Assembly (NCBI GenBank): GCA_021730285.1
Contig: CP082962.1
Coordinates: 1,240,001-1,304,000 of the forward strand
Source: Desulfovibrio sp. JY
GTDB taxonomy: Bacteria > Desulfobacterota > Desulfovibrionia > Desulfovibrionales > Desulfovibrionaceae
Direction of reading: 5' to 3'
DNA: 64,000 bases
Both the position numbers and the translations under genes were made by a program. Below the pieces are notes generated by a model, which was not told the DNA's origin, searched no databases, and was given only the letters and a program-made list of their open reading frames with translations. Below are positions 53,850 through 62,474 of the stretch, piece after piece (positions within the stretch are counted from its first letter, which is position 1; each line of letters opens with the position of its first letter).

Positions 53850-53900
53850 AGACCTACTCTTTCACCCTCGCATGCCTCTCCGCCAATACGCCCCCTCCCC

Positions 53901-53975
53901 CTTGAAAAGTTTTTGAAAGGGGGTCCGGGGGGAAACTTTTTTCAAAAAGTTTCCCCCCGGCCGCCGGAGGCATCC
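53901..53975. repeat. Half unit of the composite hairpin repeat
   Basis: CCGGGGGGAAAC..GTTTCCCCCCGG (53925-53960) preceded by TTGAAAAGTTTTTGAAAGG and followed by CCGCCGGAGGCA. The unit is nearly identical to that at 51124-51195. It lies between the GT2 stop and the amidotransferase start and could attenuate the operon. Confidence 0.7.
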
Positions 53976-53990
53976 CCGCCTCCACTGCGC

Positions 53991-54956
53991 CTAAGGCTCT
54001 TTCTTGCACGTGCAATTGCGCGTGCAGTCCACAATGTAGGTCGGCTTGTCCTGGGACTCGTGGTAGGTGCGCATGAGGATCTCGGCGATAAGGCCCATGA
54101 AGATGGCCATGATGCCGATCAGCATGAACATGACCACCACCTGGGGCAGGGGCGTCTCGATAAAACTCTTATTCAGGAAGAACTTGCAATACAGCATGAA
54201 CACGAAAGACAGTATCGACATCATGATGCTGGCCAGCCCGAAACCGCCAAAGAGGTACATGGGCTTTTGCGCGTACTTGTCCATGAATTTGACGGTCATA
54301 AGGTCCAAAATGACCTTGATGGTGCGCTCGATGCCGTACTTGGACTCGCCGTGAATGCGCGGATGGTGGGTGACGCCGACCTCGGCCACGCGAGCGCCCT
54401 GCCAGGCGGCGTGGATGGGGATGAAACGGTGCATCTCGCCGTAGAGCTTGACGCCTTTGATGATTTTGCGGCGGTAGGCCTTGAGGGAACAGCCGTAGTC
54501 GTGCAGACGCACGCCGGAAATGGCCGAGATGAGGCAGTTGGCCACCCGGCTGGGAAAATTGCGTTTGATGGGGTTGTCCTTGCGGTCCTTGCGCCAGCCG
54601 GAGACCACGTCGTAGCCCTCGGCCAGCTTGGCGAGCAAGCGCGGAATGTCGACCGGATCGTTTTGCAGGTCCCCGTCCATGGGGATGAGGATATCACCCC
54701 GGGCCAGGTCGATGCCGGCCATCATGGCCGCGGTCTGGCCGAAATTGCGGCGCAGGTGCACCACGCGCACGCGGTCGTCGCGGCCGGCCAGATCGTCCAG
54801 GCGCTCGCGGGTGTCGTCGATGGACCCGTCGTTGACCAGAATGATCTCGTAGGGATGCCCGAGGGTGGGCAGCACGGCGTCGAGCTTTTCGTAGAGCGGC
54901 GCGATGTTATCCTGCTCGTTGTAAAGCGGAATGATAATGGAAAGCGACTCCGGCAT
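53991..54956 (-). CDS. GT2-family glycosyltransferase (GtrB/ArnC-like)
   Basis: A 321-residue polyprenyl-phosphate glycosyltransferase. The GT-A domain has SIIIPLYNEQDNIAPLYEKL, VNDGSIDDT, the metal-binding MDGDLQNDP and the acceptor-loop region around GWRKDRKDN. Two C-terminal membrane spans (about 237-260 and 272-295) match the DPM1/GtrB type, which loads a sugar onto a lipid phosphate. It ends in an unusual Cys-rich tail (CTRNCTCKKEP). It is 18 nt after the membrane protein gene at 54975, forming a carrier-loading and transfer pair. Confidence 0.92.
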   Translation of the reverse strand: MPESLSIIIPLYNEQDNIAPLYEKLDAVLPTLGHPYEIILVNDGSIDDTRERLDDLAGRDDRVRVVHLRRNFGQTAAMMAGIDLARGDILIPMDGDLQNDPVDIPRLLAKLAEGYDVVSGWRKDRKDNPIKRNFPSRVANCLISAISGVRLHDYGCSLKAYRRKIIKGVKLYGEMHRFIPIHAAWQGARVAEVGVTHHPRIHGESKYGIERTIKVILDLMTVKFMDKYAQKPMYLFGGFGLASIMMSILSFVFMLYCKFFLNKSFIETPLPQVVVMFMLIGIMAIFMGLIAEILMRTYHESQDKPTYIVDCTRNCTCKKEP

Positions 54957-54974
54957 GATCCCCGCCGTTTGTAT

Positions 54975-56666
54975 TCAGTTTCCGGATGATTGGTTTTCGG
55001 CTTCCCGGCGCGCCGCGTCCGCCGCCGCCACAAGCGGTCGGAGGTCCACCAGGCGCACCCCGGGCTCGGGGCTGGTATAGGGGAATTCGGCCGCGTCGAG
55101 AAGGACGAACTTGCCGGGTTTCGCGGCCAGTTCCCGGATACGGGCATCGAGAGGCGCGAAGAGCGGTCCCTTGGCGATGGCCTGGCCGGTGAAATCCGCG
55201 TCGCGCACCACCATGTGCGTGACGTTGTAGGCCTTGGCGAATTCCAGCACCGTGGCGGCGTCCTTGGCGTAATAGGCCGCAACCTGATGGGCCAGTCGCG
55301 GATAGTACTCCTCCCAGTAGCCCACGCTCCAGGGATGGGCCAGTTCGTAGGAGGCCAGGACGTCGCGCCGGCCGAAGGTGAGCACGTCGTCGAGAAGCTC
55401 GGGGTTGCCGGCGAGAAGCGCGTTTTTTGGCAGCTCGCGCACCGCGGCGTAGAGCGGCGCATCGGCCCGGTAGTCGTACAGTCCGACGTCGGTCAGTCGC
55501 CAGGCCCCGAGAGCGGCCGCAACGAGCAGCAGCAACACCCGCGGCCAGGGGCGCGCCAGGGCTGTGGCCAACGCGTGGCGCAGCACCACGGCCAGGCCCA
55601 GGGCGTAGACCAGATTGATGGAGTAGGAAATGTAGCGGTCCGGCACGAAGAGCTTCAGCGCCACGGCCCGGGCCAGAATGTACAAGAGCAGCGAGCCGAC
55701 GAGCAACGCGCCGACCGGGCGGCACTTGGCCAGAAGGGCCGGCCAGGGAGCGCGTTTGGCGCCGATGATGACAACAGGCAGCAGCACGACGAGGCTTATG
55801 ATGCCGGCGACAAGTCCGATGTCCAGGAACAGGCCGATGCTCTCGAAGGGCCAGTAGACGAGGTCGAAAAAAGGATTGGGCAGAGGGTAGAGATAAAGCC
55901 TGCCGGCGGCGGAAAATTCCGGACCAGCGGCCAGGGCGGCATGGCCCACCAGCGGACCGAAGCCGGAGACCGTCAGGGCGTGGTTGAAGGACCAGACGAG
56001 GCCGGCCGCCGCGATCAGGAACAGGCCGTGCCAGGGCCGTACCGGAAACGGCGCATCGGGTCGGCCCTGGATGCGGGCGAAAACCGCGTCCAGACAGGCG
56101 CAGCCGGCGCAGAGCACGGCGATATAGGGAATGAAAACCGCCTGGAGCAGGAGGATCACGGCCATGCCAAGGCCCGAGCGGCGCATCCAGGCCAGCAGAA
56201 ACAGCGCCAAAAGCGGCGCGGCGAACCCCCGCGACAGACCGCCGGAAATGTTCTTCATGAAAAACGGCATGAGCCAGGCCATGGCGGCGCAGACATAGCC
56301 CAGGACGCGGCCCTCAAGGGTCGCGCCAAGGCCGAAAAAGGCCAAGGCCAGGACCAGCAGCAAACCGCCGGTCAGCCACTTGGAAAAGACGAGCGGCCCC
56401 ACGCCGAGCCCCTTGGCGGCCAGGAAATAGAGCGCCTTGATCCCGGCCGGCACATAGGCGGCGGCATAGCGCGTCAACAGATCGGACGGGTACAGGGCCG
56501 GATCGAGCCAGCGGGCCATCCAGAAAAGCTGCTGGCGCGTATCGTCGTTGACGATAAAAGGCGAGGCCAGACCGTGGCGATGGGCCACGGCAAAAACAAG
56601 AAGGGTCAGAAAAGAGACGACGAACCAGTCCGCGCGGCGGGCCGGCGCATCAGATGGCCCGGTCAT
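54975..56666 (-). CDS. Polytopic membrane protein, probable GT-C-type glycosyltransferase
   Basis: A 563-residue protein with about 10-12 predicted membrane spans and a C-terminal soluble region (about 420-563). After the first span comes FIVNDDTRQQLFWMARWL, where the acidic pair matches the DD/DE motif of the first periplasmic loop of GT-C enzymes. GT-C proteins use lipid-phosphate sugars as donors, which the adjacent GT2 would supply. The ATG at 56666 overlaps the GNAT stop by 17 nt. Family assignment is by topology and motif; specificity is unknown. Confidence 0.72.
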   Translation of the reverse strand: MTGPSDAPARRADWFVVSFLTLLVFAVAHRHGLASPFIVNDDTRQQLFWMARWLDPALYPSDLLTRYAAAYVPAGIKALYFLAAKGLGVGPLVFSKWLTGGLLLVLALAFFGLGATLEGRVLGYVCAAMAWLMPFFMKNISGGLSRGFAAPLLALFLLAWMRRSGLGMAVILLLQAVFIPYIAVLCAGCACLDAVFARIQGRPDAPFPVRPWHGLFLIAAAGLVWSFNHALTVSGFGPLVGHAALAAGPEFSAAGRLYLYPLPNPFFDLVYWPFESIGLFLDIGLVAGIISLVVLLPVVIIGAKRAPWPALLAKCRPVGALLVGSLLLYILARAVALKLFVPDRYISYSINLVYALGLAVVLRHALATALARPWPRVLLLLVAAALGAWRLTDVGLYDYRADAPLYAAVRELPKNALLAGNPELLDDVLTFGRRDVLASYELAHPWSVGYWEEYYPRLAHQVAAYYAKDAATVLEFAKAYNVTHMVVRDADFTGQAIAKGPLFAPLDARIRELAAKPGKFVLLDAAEFPYTSPEPGVRLVDLRPLVAAADAARREAENQSSGN

Positions 56667-57786
56667 AAAGGCGGAAGACCTTGTAGCGATCCCCACCGTA
56701 ATCCATGAGCGTCTTGTTCCACTGCTCCAGGGATTCCGGGATGAGCGAACAGTCGCAGTAGTCCATCTTGGGGTGGTTTTCGAGAAAATTGACCACGATG
56801 TTGAGAATGATGGCGTGATGCAACCGCTTCCACTGGTGTGAGCGGGCCACGCCCATGATGACGGCGCGGCAGTGGGTGAGCGGTTTGACCCGGCAGTCCC
56901 ATACCAGCTGCAGCTTTTGCCACCAGCCGAACTTGCCGTTGAAGCGCTTGACCGACCGGTTCATGTCCGGCGAAACCACGGCAAAGGCCACGATGTCGTC
57001 GCCGTCGAGGATCATGGTCTCGAGATCCGGGCGCACCAACGGTTGCAGCGTGACGAATATATCCTCGTACTGGCGGTCGGTCAGCGGGATATGGCCCCAG
57101 TTTTTGCTCCAGATGTCGTTGAAGAGCTCTTTGATCTGGGGGCCGCGCTTGGCGAATTCCTTGCGTTCGATGGGCTGGATCGTGCATTTCTGGCGTTTCA
57201 AGATGCTGTCGCGCAACTTTGCCAGTTTTACCGCGTCGTGCATGGGCTTGCGGCTGATCTTGTAGGCGTACCAGTCAAACGTCTTGGTAAAGCCCCAGGA
57301 GGTCACGAGATCTTCGTAATAGGGGGGATTGTGGGTCTGCATCATGGCCGGCGGGGTATCGAATCCCTCCACGAGCAAGCCGACCTCGTCGTAGATGGAA
57401 AACGACAGCGGCCCATGCAGCCGGACCTTGCCCTTCGCCCGCACCCAGTCGGCGGCGGCATCGAACAGGGCATGGGCTGTTTCCCGGTTGTTCTCGCATT
57501 CGAAAAAACCGAAAAACCCGGTCTCGTCGTCGTGGTATTTCTCGTAGAGACCGTTGACATGGGCGGAAATACGCCCCACCACCCGGCCTTCCCGGCGGGC
57601 CAGAAAATACTGGGCCTGGCCGAACTCGAAAAACGGCCCCCTGGCCGGGTCCAGAATTTCCTGCTGCATGGGAATCAGCGGCGGCACCCAGAGGGGATCG
57701 TCGCGGTAGATTTCCCAGGCATAGCGAATAAAGGCGTCCATGTCGGCCGGACCGGCCGCAGAAACAACGAGAGAAGAATCAGACAT
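56650..57786 (-). CDS. GNAT-fold acyltransferase, YghO-like
   Basis: A 378-residue protein resembling the YghO family. It has YAWEIYRDDPLWVPPLIPMQQEILDPARGPFFEFGQAQYFLARREGRVVGRISAHVN (split across about 20-80), FFGFFECENN and a second GNAT-like half near the C-terminus (VNFLENHPKMDYCDCSLIPESLEQWNKTLMDYGG). Family members lack a proven reaction. Because it sits in an apparent operon with a serine-palmitoyltransferase-like enzyme, N-acylation of a sphingoid-type base is an attractive hypothesis. It follows the membrane-fusion gene by 11 nt. Confidence 0.8.
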   Translation of the reverse strand: MSDSSLVVSAAGPADMDAFIRYAWEIYRDDPLWVPPLIPMQQEILDPARGPFFEFGQAQYFLARREGRVVGRISAHVNGLYEKYHDDETGFFGFFECENNRETAHALFDAAADWVRAKGKVRLHGPLSFSIYDEVGLLVEGFDTPPAMMQTHNPPYYEDLVTSWGFTKTFDWYAYKISRKPMHDAVKLAKLRDSILKRQKCTIQPIERKEFAKRGPQIKELFNDIWSKNWGHIPLTDRQYEDIFVTLQPLVRPDLETMILDGDDIVAFAVVSPDMNRSVKRFNGKFGWWQKLQLVWDCRVKPLTHCRAVIMGVARSHQWKRLHHAIILNIVVNFLENHPKMDYCDCSLIPESLEQWNKTLMDYGGDRYKVFRLYDRAI

Positions 57787-57797
57787 GCTATGCCGGC

Positions 57798-58748
57798 TTA
57801 TTTTTCGGGCTGAATGGTGATCTGCCCCTTGAGACCTTCCTTGAGCTCCAACGACGGGTTGGGGATGGTCAGCTCGACGTCGTAATACGAGGGCTGCTGC
57901 AACGTGGAGGGGATGGGGGCCCAGGGGATGCGCGACACGGTGGCGGAATACGTCTTGCCCGGCATGGAGTCGAAGGTGACGGTGGCCGCCTCGCCTTCCT
58001 TGAGCTTCTGGGCCTCGATCTCATGGACCTGGGCCCGGATGATCATGGGGTTGAGCTTGCCGACCTGGAACAGCTCCGCGTCCTTGGCCAGTTTGACCCC
58101 GAGGCGCAACTCGGGATTCATCCACATGACATAGCCGTCGGTGGGCGCCTTGATGATGCCGTCCTTGGGCATCTTGCCCACACCTGCGGCCTTGCCGAAG
58201 CGGTCCTCGGCCAGTTCCACGTGATCGGACAGGAGTTCGCGGGCCAGGGCCAATTGCTCGGCCAACGAGGTCTTTTCCTTCCGGTAAACCTCGATCTCCT
58301 TGGAGTTCATGGTCAGGGACTGCTGGGAGGCCATGTTGCGCTGGCTCATGGCCTGCAGTTCCTTGGCCTTGGCCGTCAGACGATCGATCTCCTTGTCGGC
58401 CATGGCCATCTTGTACTCGATTTCCTTGATGTTGGCCGGCGAGAGCTTGGTCTTCTCGTCCATGCGCGTTTCAAGGGGAATCTCATAACGGGCCAGGATG
58501 TCGTCGCGTTTGACCTGCTGGCCAATCTTTCCGGTAAGGGCTGTTATCTTGGCGTTGTACGGCAAAAAGACCGACAATTTGACCGGGCTGTACAGCTTGC
58601 CGGAGAAATTGATCGTCGCGGGCCGAAACGAGTCCGGCACCTCCTGCTTGGCGGCCTGCTTCGGGGCCGGGGCCTTGTCTTGGGCCATGCCGGCCGTACT
58701 TGCGGCCAACAGGCAGAAGGCAGCCAAGAACGTGACAAGCTGCCGCAT
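57798..58748 (-). CDS. Membrane-fusion (HlyD/MacA-like) periplasmic adaptor
   Basis: A 316-residue periplasmic adaptor with a cleavable signal peptide (ends near TAGMAQD). It has the biotinyl-lipoyl half motifs (LTGKIGQQVKRDDILARYEI and GIIKAPTDGYVMW) flanking a helical hairpin (about 105-190), then beta-barrel segments. It is shorter than typical MacA and has no membrane anchor. Together with the TolC-like, LolD-like and MacB-like genes upstream it would complete a tripartite exporter. It lies 1 nt after the TolC-like stop. Confidence 0.88.
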   Translation of the reverse strand: MRQLVTFLAAFCLLAASTAGMAQDKAPAPKQAAKQEVPDSFRPATINFSGKLYSPVKLSVFLPYNAKITALTGKIGQQVKRDDILARYEIPLETRMDEKTKLSPANIKEIEYKMAMADKEIDRLTAKAKELQAMSQRNMASQQSLTMNSKEIEVYRKEKTSLAEQLALARELLSDHVELAEDRFGKAAGVGKMPKDGIIKAPTDGYVMWMNPELRLGVKLAKDAELFQVGKLNPMIIRAQVHEIEAQKLKEGEAATVTFDSMPGKTYSATVSRIPWAPIPSTLQQPSYYDVELTIPNPSLELKEGLKGQITIQPEK

Positions 58749-58749
58749 G

Positions 58750-60438
58750 TTAGATGTTCTCCATGATGGTGGCGTTGATGTAGCGGTCCTGGAAGTCGCC
58801 GGAGATGGACCGAACCTCGAGCAGGTCGACGTCGCGGGTGTATTCCTTCGTGATCAGGGTCTGCCGGCTGTCGAGGTAGTCGGCCATGGCCTTGACGATG
58901 GCGTCGTACTCGGCCTGGCCGGATTCGAAGCGGAACTGGGCCTGCTGGGTGGTCAACTTTTGCAGCTCCACGGTGGACGCGGCGAATTTGACGTCGGAAT
59001 TGGCCGAACGCAGCTTGGACAGCGCCTGTTGGAACTCGCTCATGATGGTGAAATCCAGGTTGCGCCCTTCGACGTTTTGCTGGGCCAGCTTCTTGTACTG
59101 CCGGCTCACGTCGCGGCTCTTGGTCCACCAGTCGAAGGGAAAATTGAACGACAGGTTCGGGTACATGAAGGGCAGCGTCGAGGTGTCGTCCTTGTAGGAC
59201 GTGTTGTTGAGCGTGGACACCGAGGTGAAGCCGAAGGAGAAAGTCGGCAGAAAGTGGATGTAGGACAGGGCGATATTCTTACGCTGCAGGGAGACTTCGT
59301 AATCGTGGATGCGCAGCTTGAAGGAATGCTTGCGCAACCGTTCGTCGGTCACCGTGGCCGGGTTGAAGTTCTCGAGGACCTGCCCGGGTGCGTTGGTCAG
59401 GTCGAGATTGATTTTCTGGACAAAGGGGATGCCCATGATGAACTTCATTTCGTCCTGGAGCACGCTGCGGGTGGTGCGCAGCTTCTCCGCCTCGGCCTTG
59501 GCCATGTTGATGCGGGTCTCGGCGATACGCACGTCGAGCTCCGCGCCCTGGCCGAGACCGGCCTTGGTCTTCACGTACTCAAGGTTTTTGACGGCCAGGT
59601 TTTCCCGTTCCTTGGCCAGCTTGAGCATGGAATCGATCATGCCGAGCTGCAGGAAGGTGGTGCCGAGCCGCTTGAGCCCGCCGTCGATGACCTTGAGGTG
59701 GGACAGGACGGCGATGTTGACCAGCTCTTTTTTCGCCTGGACCTCGAAAGCGGTCAAAAGCGGGTTCCAGGCCCCGGTGGAAAAGCTCAGGTCGTATTTC
59801 TTGCGGGTGCGGTTGCTGGAGTTCCCCGCGTAGACGGCGTTGGCCGCCGAGATGGAATTGGAAAGGTTTTGCGCCGGGTTGGACGAGGCGTTTTCCAGGA
59901 CCGAGGACCAGGCCGTGGGCGCCACGGTGTTTTTATACTCCGGCAGGCGCAGGTAGAACGTCGTGCTCATCACGATGGTGGGGATGTACTGGGAATAGGC
60001 GTCCCCCACGTCCAGCCGCTTGGATTCGATCTCGATGGAGCTTTTGGTCAAAAGCGGCGACTGGGCCAGGGCCACGCGCACGCATTCCTGGAAGTCGGCC
60101 GGCGAACGCAACGTGGTCGAGCCGAGGGCGAGCCCCCCGGCGGCCTTGGCGAAACTCGGCGCGGGCTCGTCCTCGGACGCCTTGGGCGCGGCCTTGGCGG
60201 CCGGGGCCGCAGCAGCCGGAGCGGCGGAGGCCGGAGCGGCAGCAGTCGGAGCAGCGGCGGCAACGCCCTTGTCCCGGGTATAACGGGCCGAGCCGGCCCA
60301 GGCCGGCAGACAAGCGAACAGGACTGCCAGACACAGTGTCACGGCCATGGCCCGTGCCGTCGCGCGCTCCGCCCAAAAGCGGCGGACGCCCCCCTGCGAC
60401 GCCTCGGTCCGATGTCCGTTGGTGAGTTCCCTGGTCAT
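58750..60438 (-). CDS. TolC-family outer-membrane channel
   Basis: A 562-residue protein with an extended basic N-region, a signal peptide (ATARAMAVTLCLAVLFACLPAWA), an Ala/Pro-rich linker (about 60-95), and the duplicated helical/strand TolC architecture (for example LGQGAELDVRIAETRINMAKAEAEKLRT, the long helix of one repeat). It forms the outer-membrane exit duct for the export system. GGGGAGGAG precedes the ATG at 60438, which favours the longer start over 60348. Confidence 0.9.
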   Translation of the reverse strand: MTRELTNGHRTEASQGGVRRFWAERATARAMAVTLCLAVLFACLPAWAGSARYTRDKGVAAAAPTAAAPASAAPAAAAPAAKAAPKASEDEPAPSFAKAAGGLALGSTTLRSPADFQECVRVALAQSPLLTKSSIEIESKRLDVGDAYSQYIPTIVMSTTFYLRLPEYKNTVAPTAWSSVLENASSNPAQNLSNSISAANAVYAGNSSNRTRKKYDLSFSTGAWNPLLTAFEVQAKKELVNIAVLSHLKVIDGGLKRLGTTFLQLGMIDSMLKLAKERENLAVKNLEYVKTKAGLGQGAELDVRIAETRINMAKAEAEKLRTTRSVLQDEMKFIMGIPFVQKINLDLTNAPGQVLENFNPATVTDERLRKHSFKLRIHDYEVSLQRKNIALSYIHFLPTFSFGFTSVSTLNNTSYKDDTSTLPFMYPNLSFNFPFDWWTKSRDVSRQYKKLAQQNVEGRNLDFTIMSEFQQALSKLRSANSDVKFAASTVELQKLTTQQAQFRFESGQAEYDAIVKAMADYLDSRQTLITKEYTRDVDLLEVRSISGDFQDRYINATIMENI

Positions 60439-60459
60439 GCGCTCCTCCCCGTCGAGCGT

Positions 60460-61161
60460 TCAACCGTTGAGATAGCCGTCCGTCAGGACGCACGTGCGTG
60501 TGCAATGCTCGGCCGTCATCGCGTCGTGGGTGACCACGACCATGGCCGTGCGGGCTTCTTCCGTAATCTTTGTAAAATACTCCAATACACGCAGGCTGTT
60601 TTCCCGGTCAAGCTGGCCGGTGGGCTCATCCGCCAAAATAAATTCCGGCTCGTTGACCAGGGCTCTGGCGATGGAAACCCGTTGTCGCTCGCCACCGGAA
60701 AGCCGGTTGGACGGCTGGTGGATGCGATGTTCGAGGTTGACCATGGACAGCGCCTCGCGGATCCGGTCGGGCCGCTCCTTGCGGCGCACGCCGGCGTAGA
60801 TCAGCGGCAACTCCAGGTTCTCGTACACCGTGGAGTTTTCAAGCAGGTCGCAGGTCTGAAAAACGAACCCGAGCATCTCCCGGCGAAAAATGGCCTGCTG
60901 GTCGCGGGTCAAGGTCAAAACCTCCACCCCCGCCACTTTATAGGAACCCGTGGAGGGCGGCTGGAAAAGCCCCAGGCAGAAAAGCAGCGTGGATTTTCCG
61001 GACCCCGAAGGCCCCATGACCGCGACCATTTCCCCACGACGCACGTGCAGGTTGACGTCCTTGAGCACCGGAATGGCCTCAAGGCCGGTGTTGTAGGTCT
61101 TGGTCAGCCGGTTGATGTCGATGACCAGGGCATTGTCGTCGGTGTGGTCGTAGTTACTCAT
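60460..61161 (-). CDS. ABC transporter ATP-binding protein (LolD/MacB type)
   Basis: A 233-residue ATPase. Walker A is GPSGSGKST, the Q-loop is in FVFQTCDLLE, the signature is LSGGERQR, Walker B is FILADEPTG and the switch His is in VVVTHD. The pattern is that of the LolD/MacB/FtsE group that partners MacB-like permeases. The ATG at 61161 overlaps the permease stop by 8 nt (ATGAGTAA). It powers export together with the adjacent permease, adaptor and channel. Confidence 0.94.
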   Translation of the reverse strand: MSNYDHTDDNALVIDINRLTKTYNTGLEAIPVLKDVNLHVRRGEMVAVMGPSGSGKSTLLFCLGLFQPPSTGSYKVAGVEVLTLTRDQQAIFRREMLGFVFQTCDLLENSTVYENLELPLIYAGVRRKERPDRIREALSMVNLEHRIHQPSNRLSGGERQRVSIARALVNEPEFILADEPTGQLDRENSLRVLEYFTKITEEARTAMVVVTHDAMTAEHCTRTCVLTDGYLNG

Positions 61162-62407
61162 AGCGCATCGCATCCACGACCTGCATCCGGCTGGCCCGGA
61201 TGGAGGGATAAAGGCCCGCGCCGACGCCGAGGATGGCGGCGAAGGCAAGACCCATCATCAGGCAGAAGAAGAACAGCCCCTCCGGCGGCCGGGAGCCGAG
61301 CATCCGACTCATGTATTCGATGCCCACCCGTCCGAGGATCACGCCCACCACGGACGAGGAGAAGGTGACGCAAAGGGCTTCGAACAGGAACTGGTAGAGG
61401 ATGTCGGTATCCAGGGCGCCCATGGCTTTTTTGAGGCCGATCTCCCGGGTCCGGCTGGTGACCGTGGCCATCATGATGTTCCAGATGCCGAAGCCGCCGA
61501 GGATCATGGTGGCCACGATGGAACTGTAGATGAAAAGCTCCACCCACCAGAAGATGCGCTGCACCTGCTTGAGAGGCTCCCAGGCCACATTGACCCGAAG
61601 CCCCCGGTCGATCTGGTTGGCCTTGACCACGCCGGGAATGGCCTTGGCCACCGGGGCCACGTCGTCCCAGGTGGCACAACGCACGTAGGCGCTGTAGGGC
61701 ATGGAGATGTTCACCACCCGGGCCAGGGCCGTGGTGATGGGCAAAAACACGAACTGGCTGCGGTCGCCGGCGCGCACGCCGCCGAGGATGCCGATGACGG
61801 TATAGAGGTTGTCGTCGATGGACAGAATCTTGCCGATGGCTTCCTTGTCCGCGCCGAACATCTGGCGGGCCAGATCCACGCCCACCACGCACACCCGGGC
61901 CCCTTCCTTGACGTCTTTTGCGTCGAAAAGCCGGCCCTCGGCGGCGTTGAAGGAGAAGACTTCCCAGTAGTTGGCCTCGCAGCCCACCAGGTTGAAGCCA
62001 AAAAGCCTGTCGTGCCAGGTGGTCAGCGCGCTGGTCTTGAGCGCCACCTTGGTGATGTCGGAAACGCCGGGGATGCGGGCGATGGCGTCCAGGGTCCGGT
62101 CGCGGAACCATTCCTGGCGCTCCAGCGGCTGCTGCTCGAACATCACGTTGATGATGGTCGCGCCGCCGAGCAGGTCGAGGTCGTTGTTGAAATTCTTCTT
62201 GAGGTCGTTGCCCATGGTGATGATGACGATAAAGCCCGCCATGCCAAGGGCAATGGACGCCAGGACGCCGATGTAGCGGCGACGCTTGCGCACGACCTCC
62301 CGCACGCTGACACGCACGAGGTCGTAATACCGCATGGGGCCGGCGCCGCGACGCCGAATGCGGTCGAGTTCCGCGACGGTTATCTTTTTTCGTTTTCCAA
62401 TAGCCAT
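61154..62407 (-). CDS. MacB-like ABC transporter permease
   Basis: A 417-residue permease of the FtsX/MacB type. It has one N-terminal span (about 45-65), a large periplasmic MacB_PCD domain (about 70-280) with Cys and aromatic residues, and three C-terminal spans with the conserved RTREIGLKKAMGA loop contacting the ATPase. MacB systems act as mechanotransmitters pushing substrates from the periplasm through TolC. The start may be the ATG at 62407 or 62335; neither has a strong ribosome site. Confidence 0.92.
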   Translation of the reverse strand: MAIGKRKKITVAELDRIRRRGAGPMRYYDLVRVSVREVVRKRRRYIGVLASIALGMAGFIVIITMGNDLKKNFNNDLDLLGGATIINVMFEQQPLERQEWFRDRTLDAIARIPGVSDITKVALKTSALTTWHDRLFGFNLVGCEANYWEVFSFNAAEGRLFDAKDVKEGARVCVVGVDLARQMFGADKEAIGKILSIDDNLYTVIGILGGVRAGDRSQFVFLPITTALARVVNISMPYSAYVRCATWDDVAPVAKAIPGVVKANQIDRGLRVNVAWEPLKQVQRIFWWVELFIYSSIVATMILGGFGIWNIMMATVTSRTREIGLKKAMGALDTDILYQFLFEALCVTFSSSVVGVILGRVGIEYMSRMLGSRPPEGLFFFCLMMGLAFAAILGVGAGLYPSIRASRMQVVDAMRYE

Positions 62408-62474
62408 GCTGTGTACCGGGAGACGTCCCAGAAATAACGGATGCTCCCGCGCCTATACCGAAGGCAGGGGCGCT

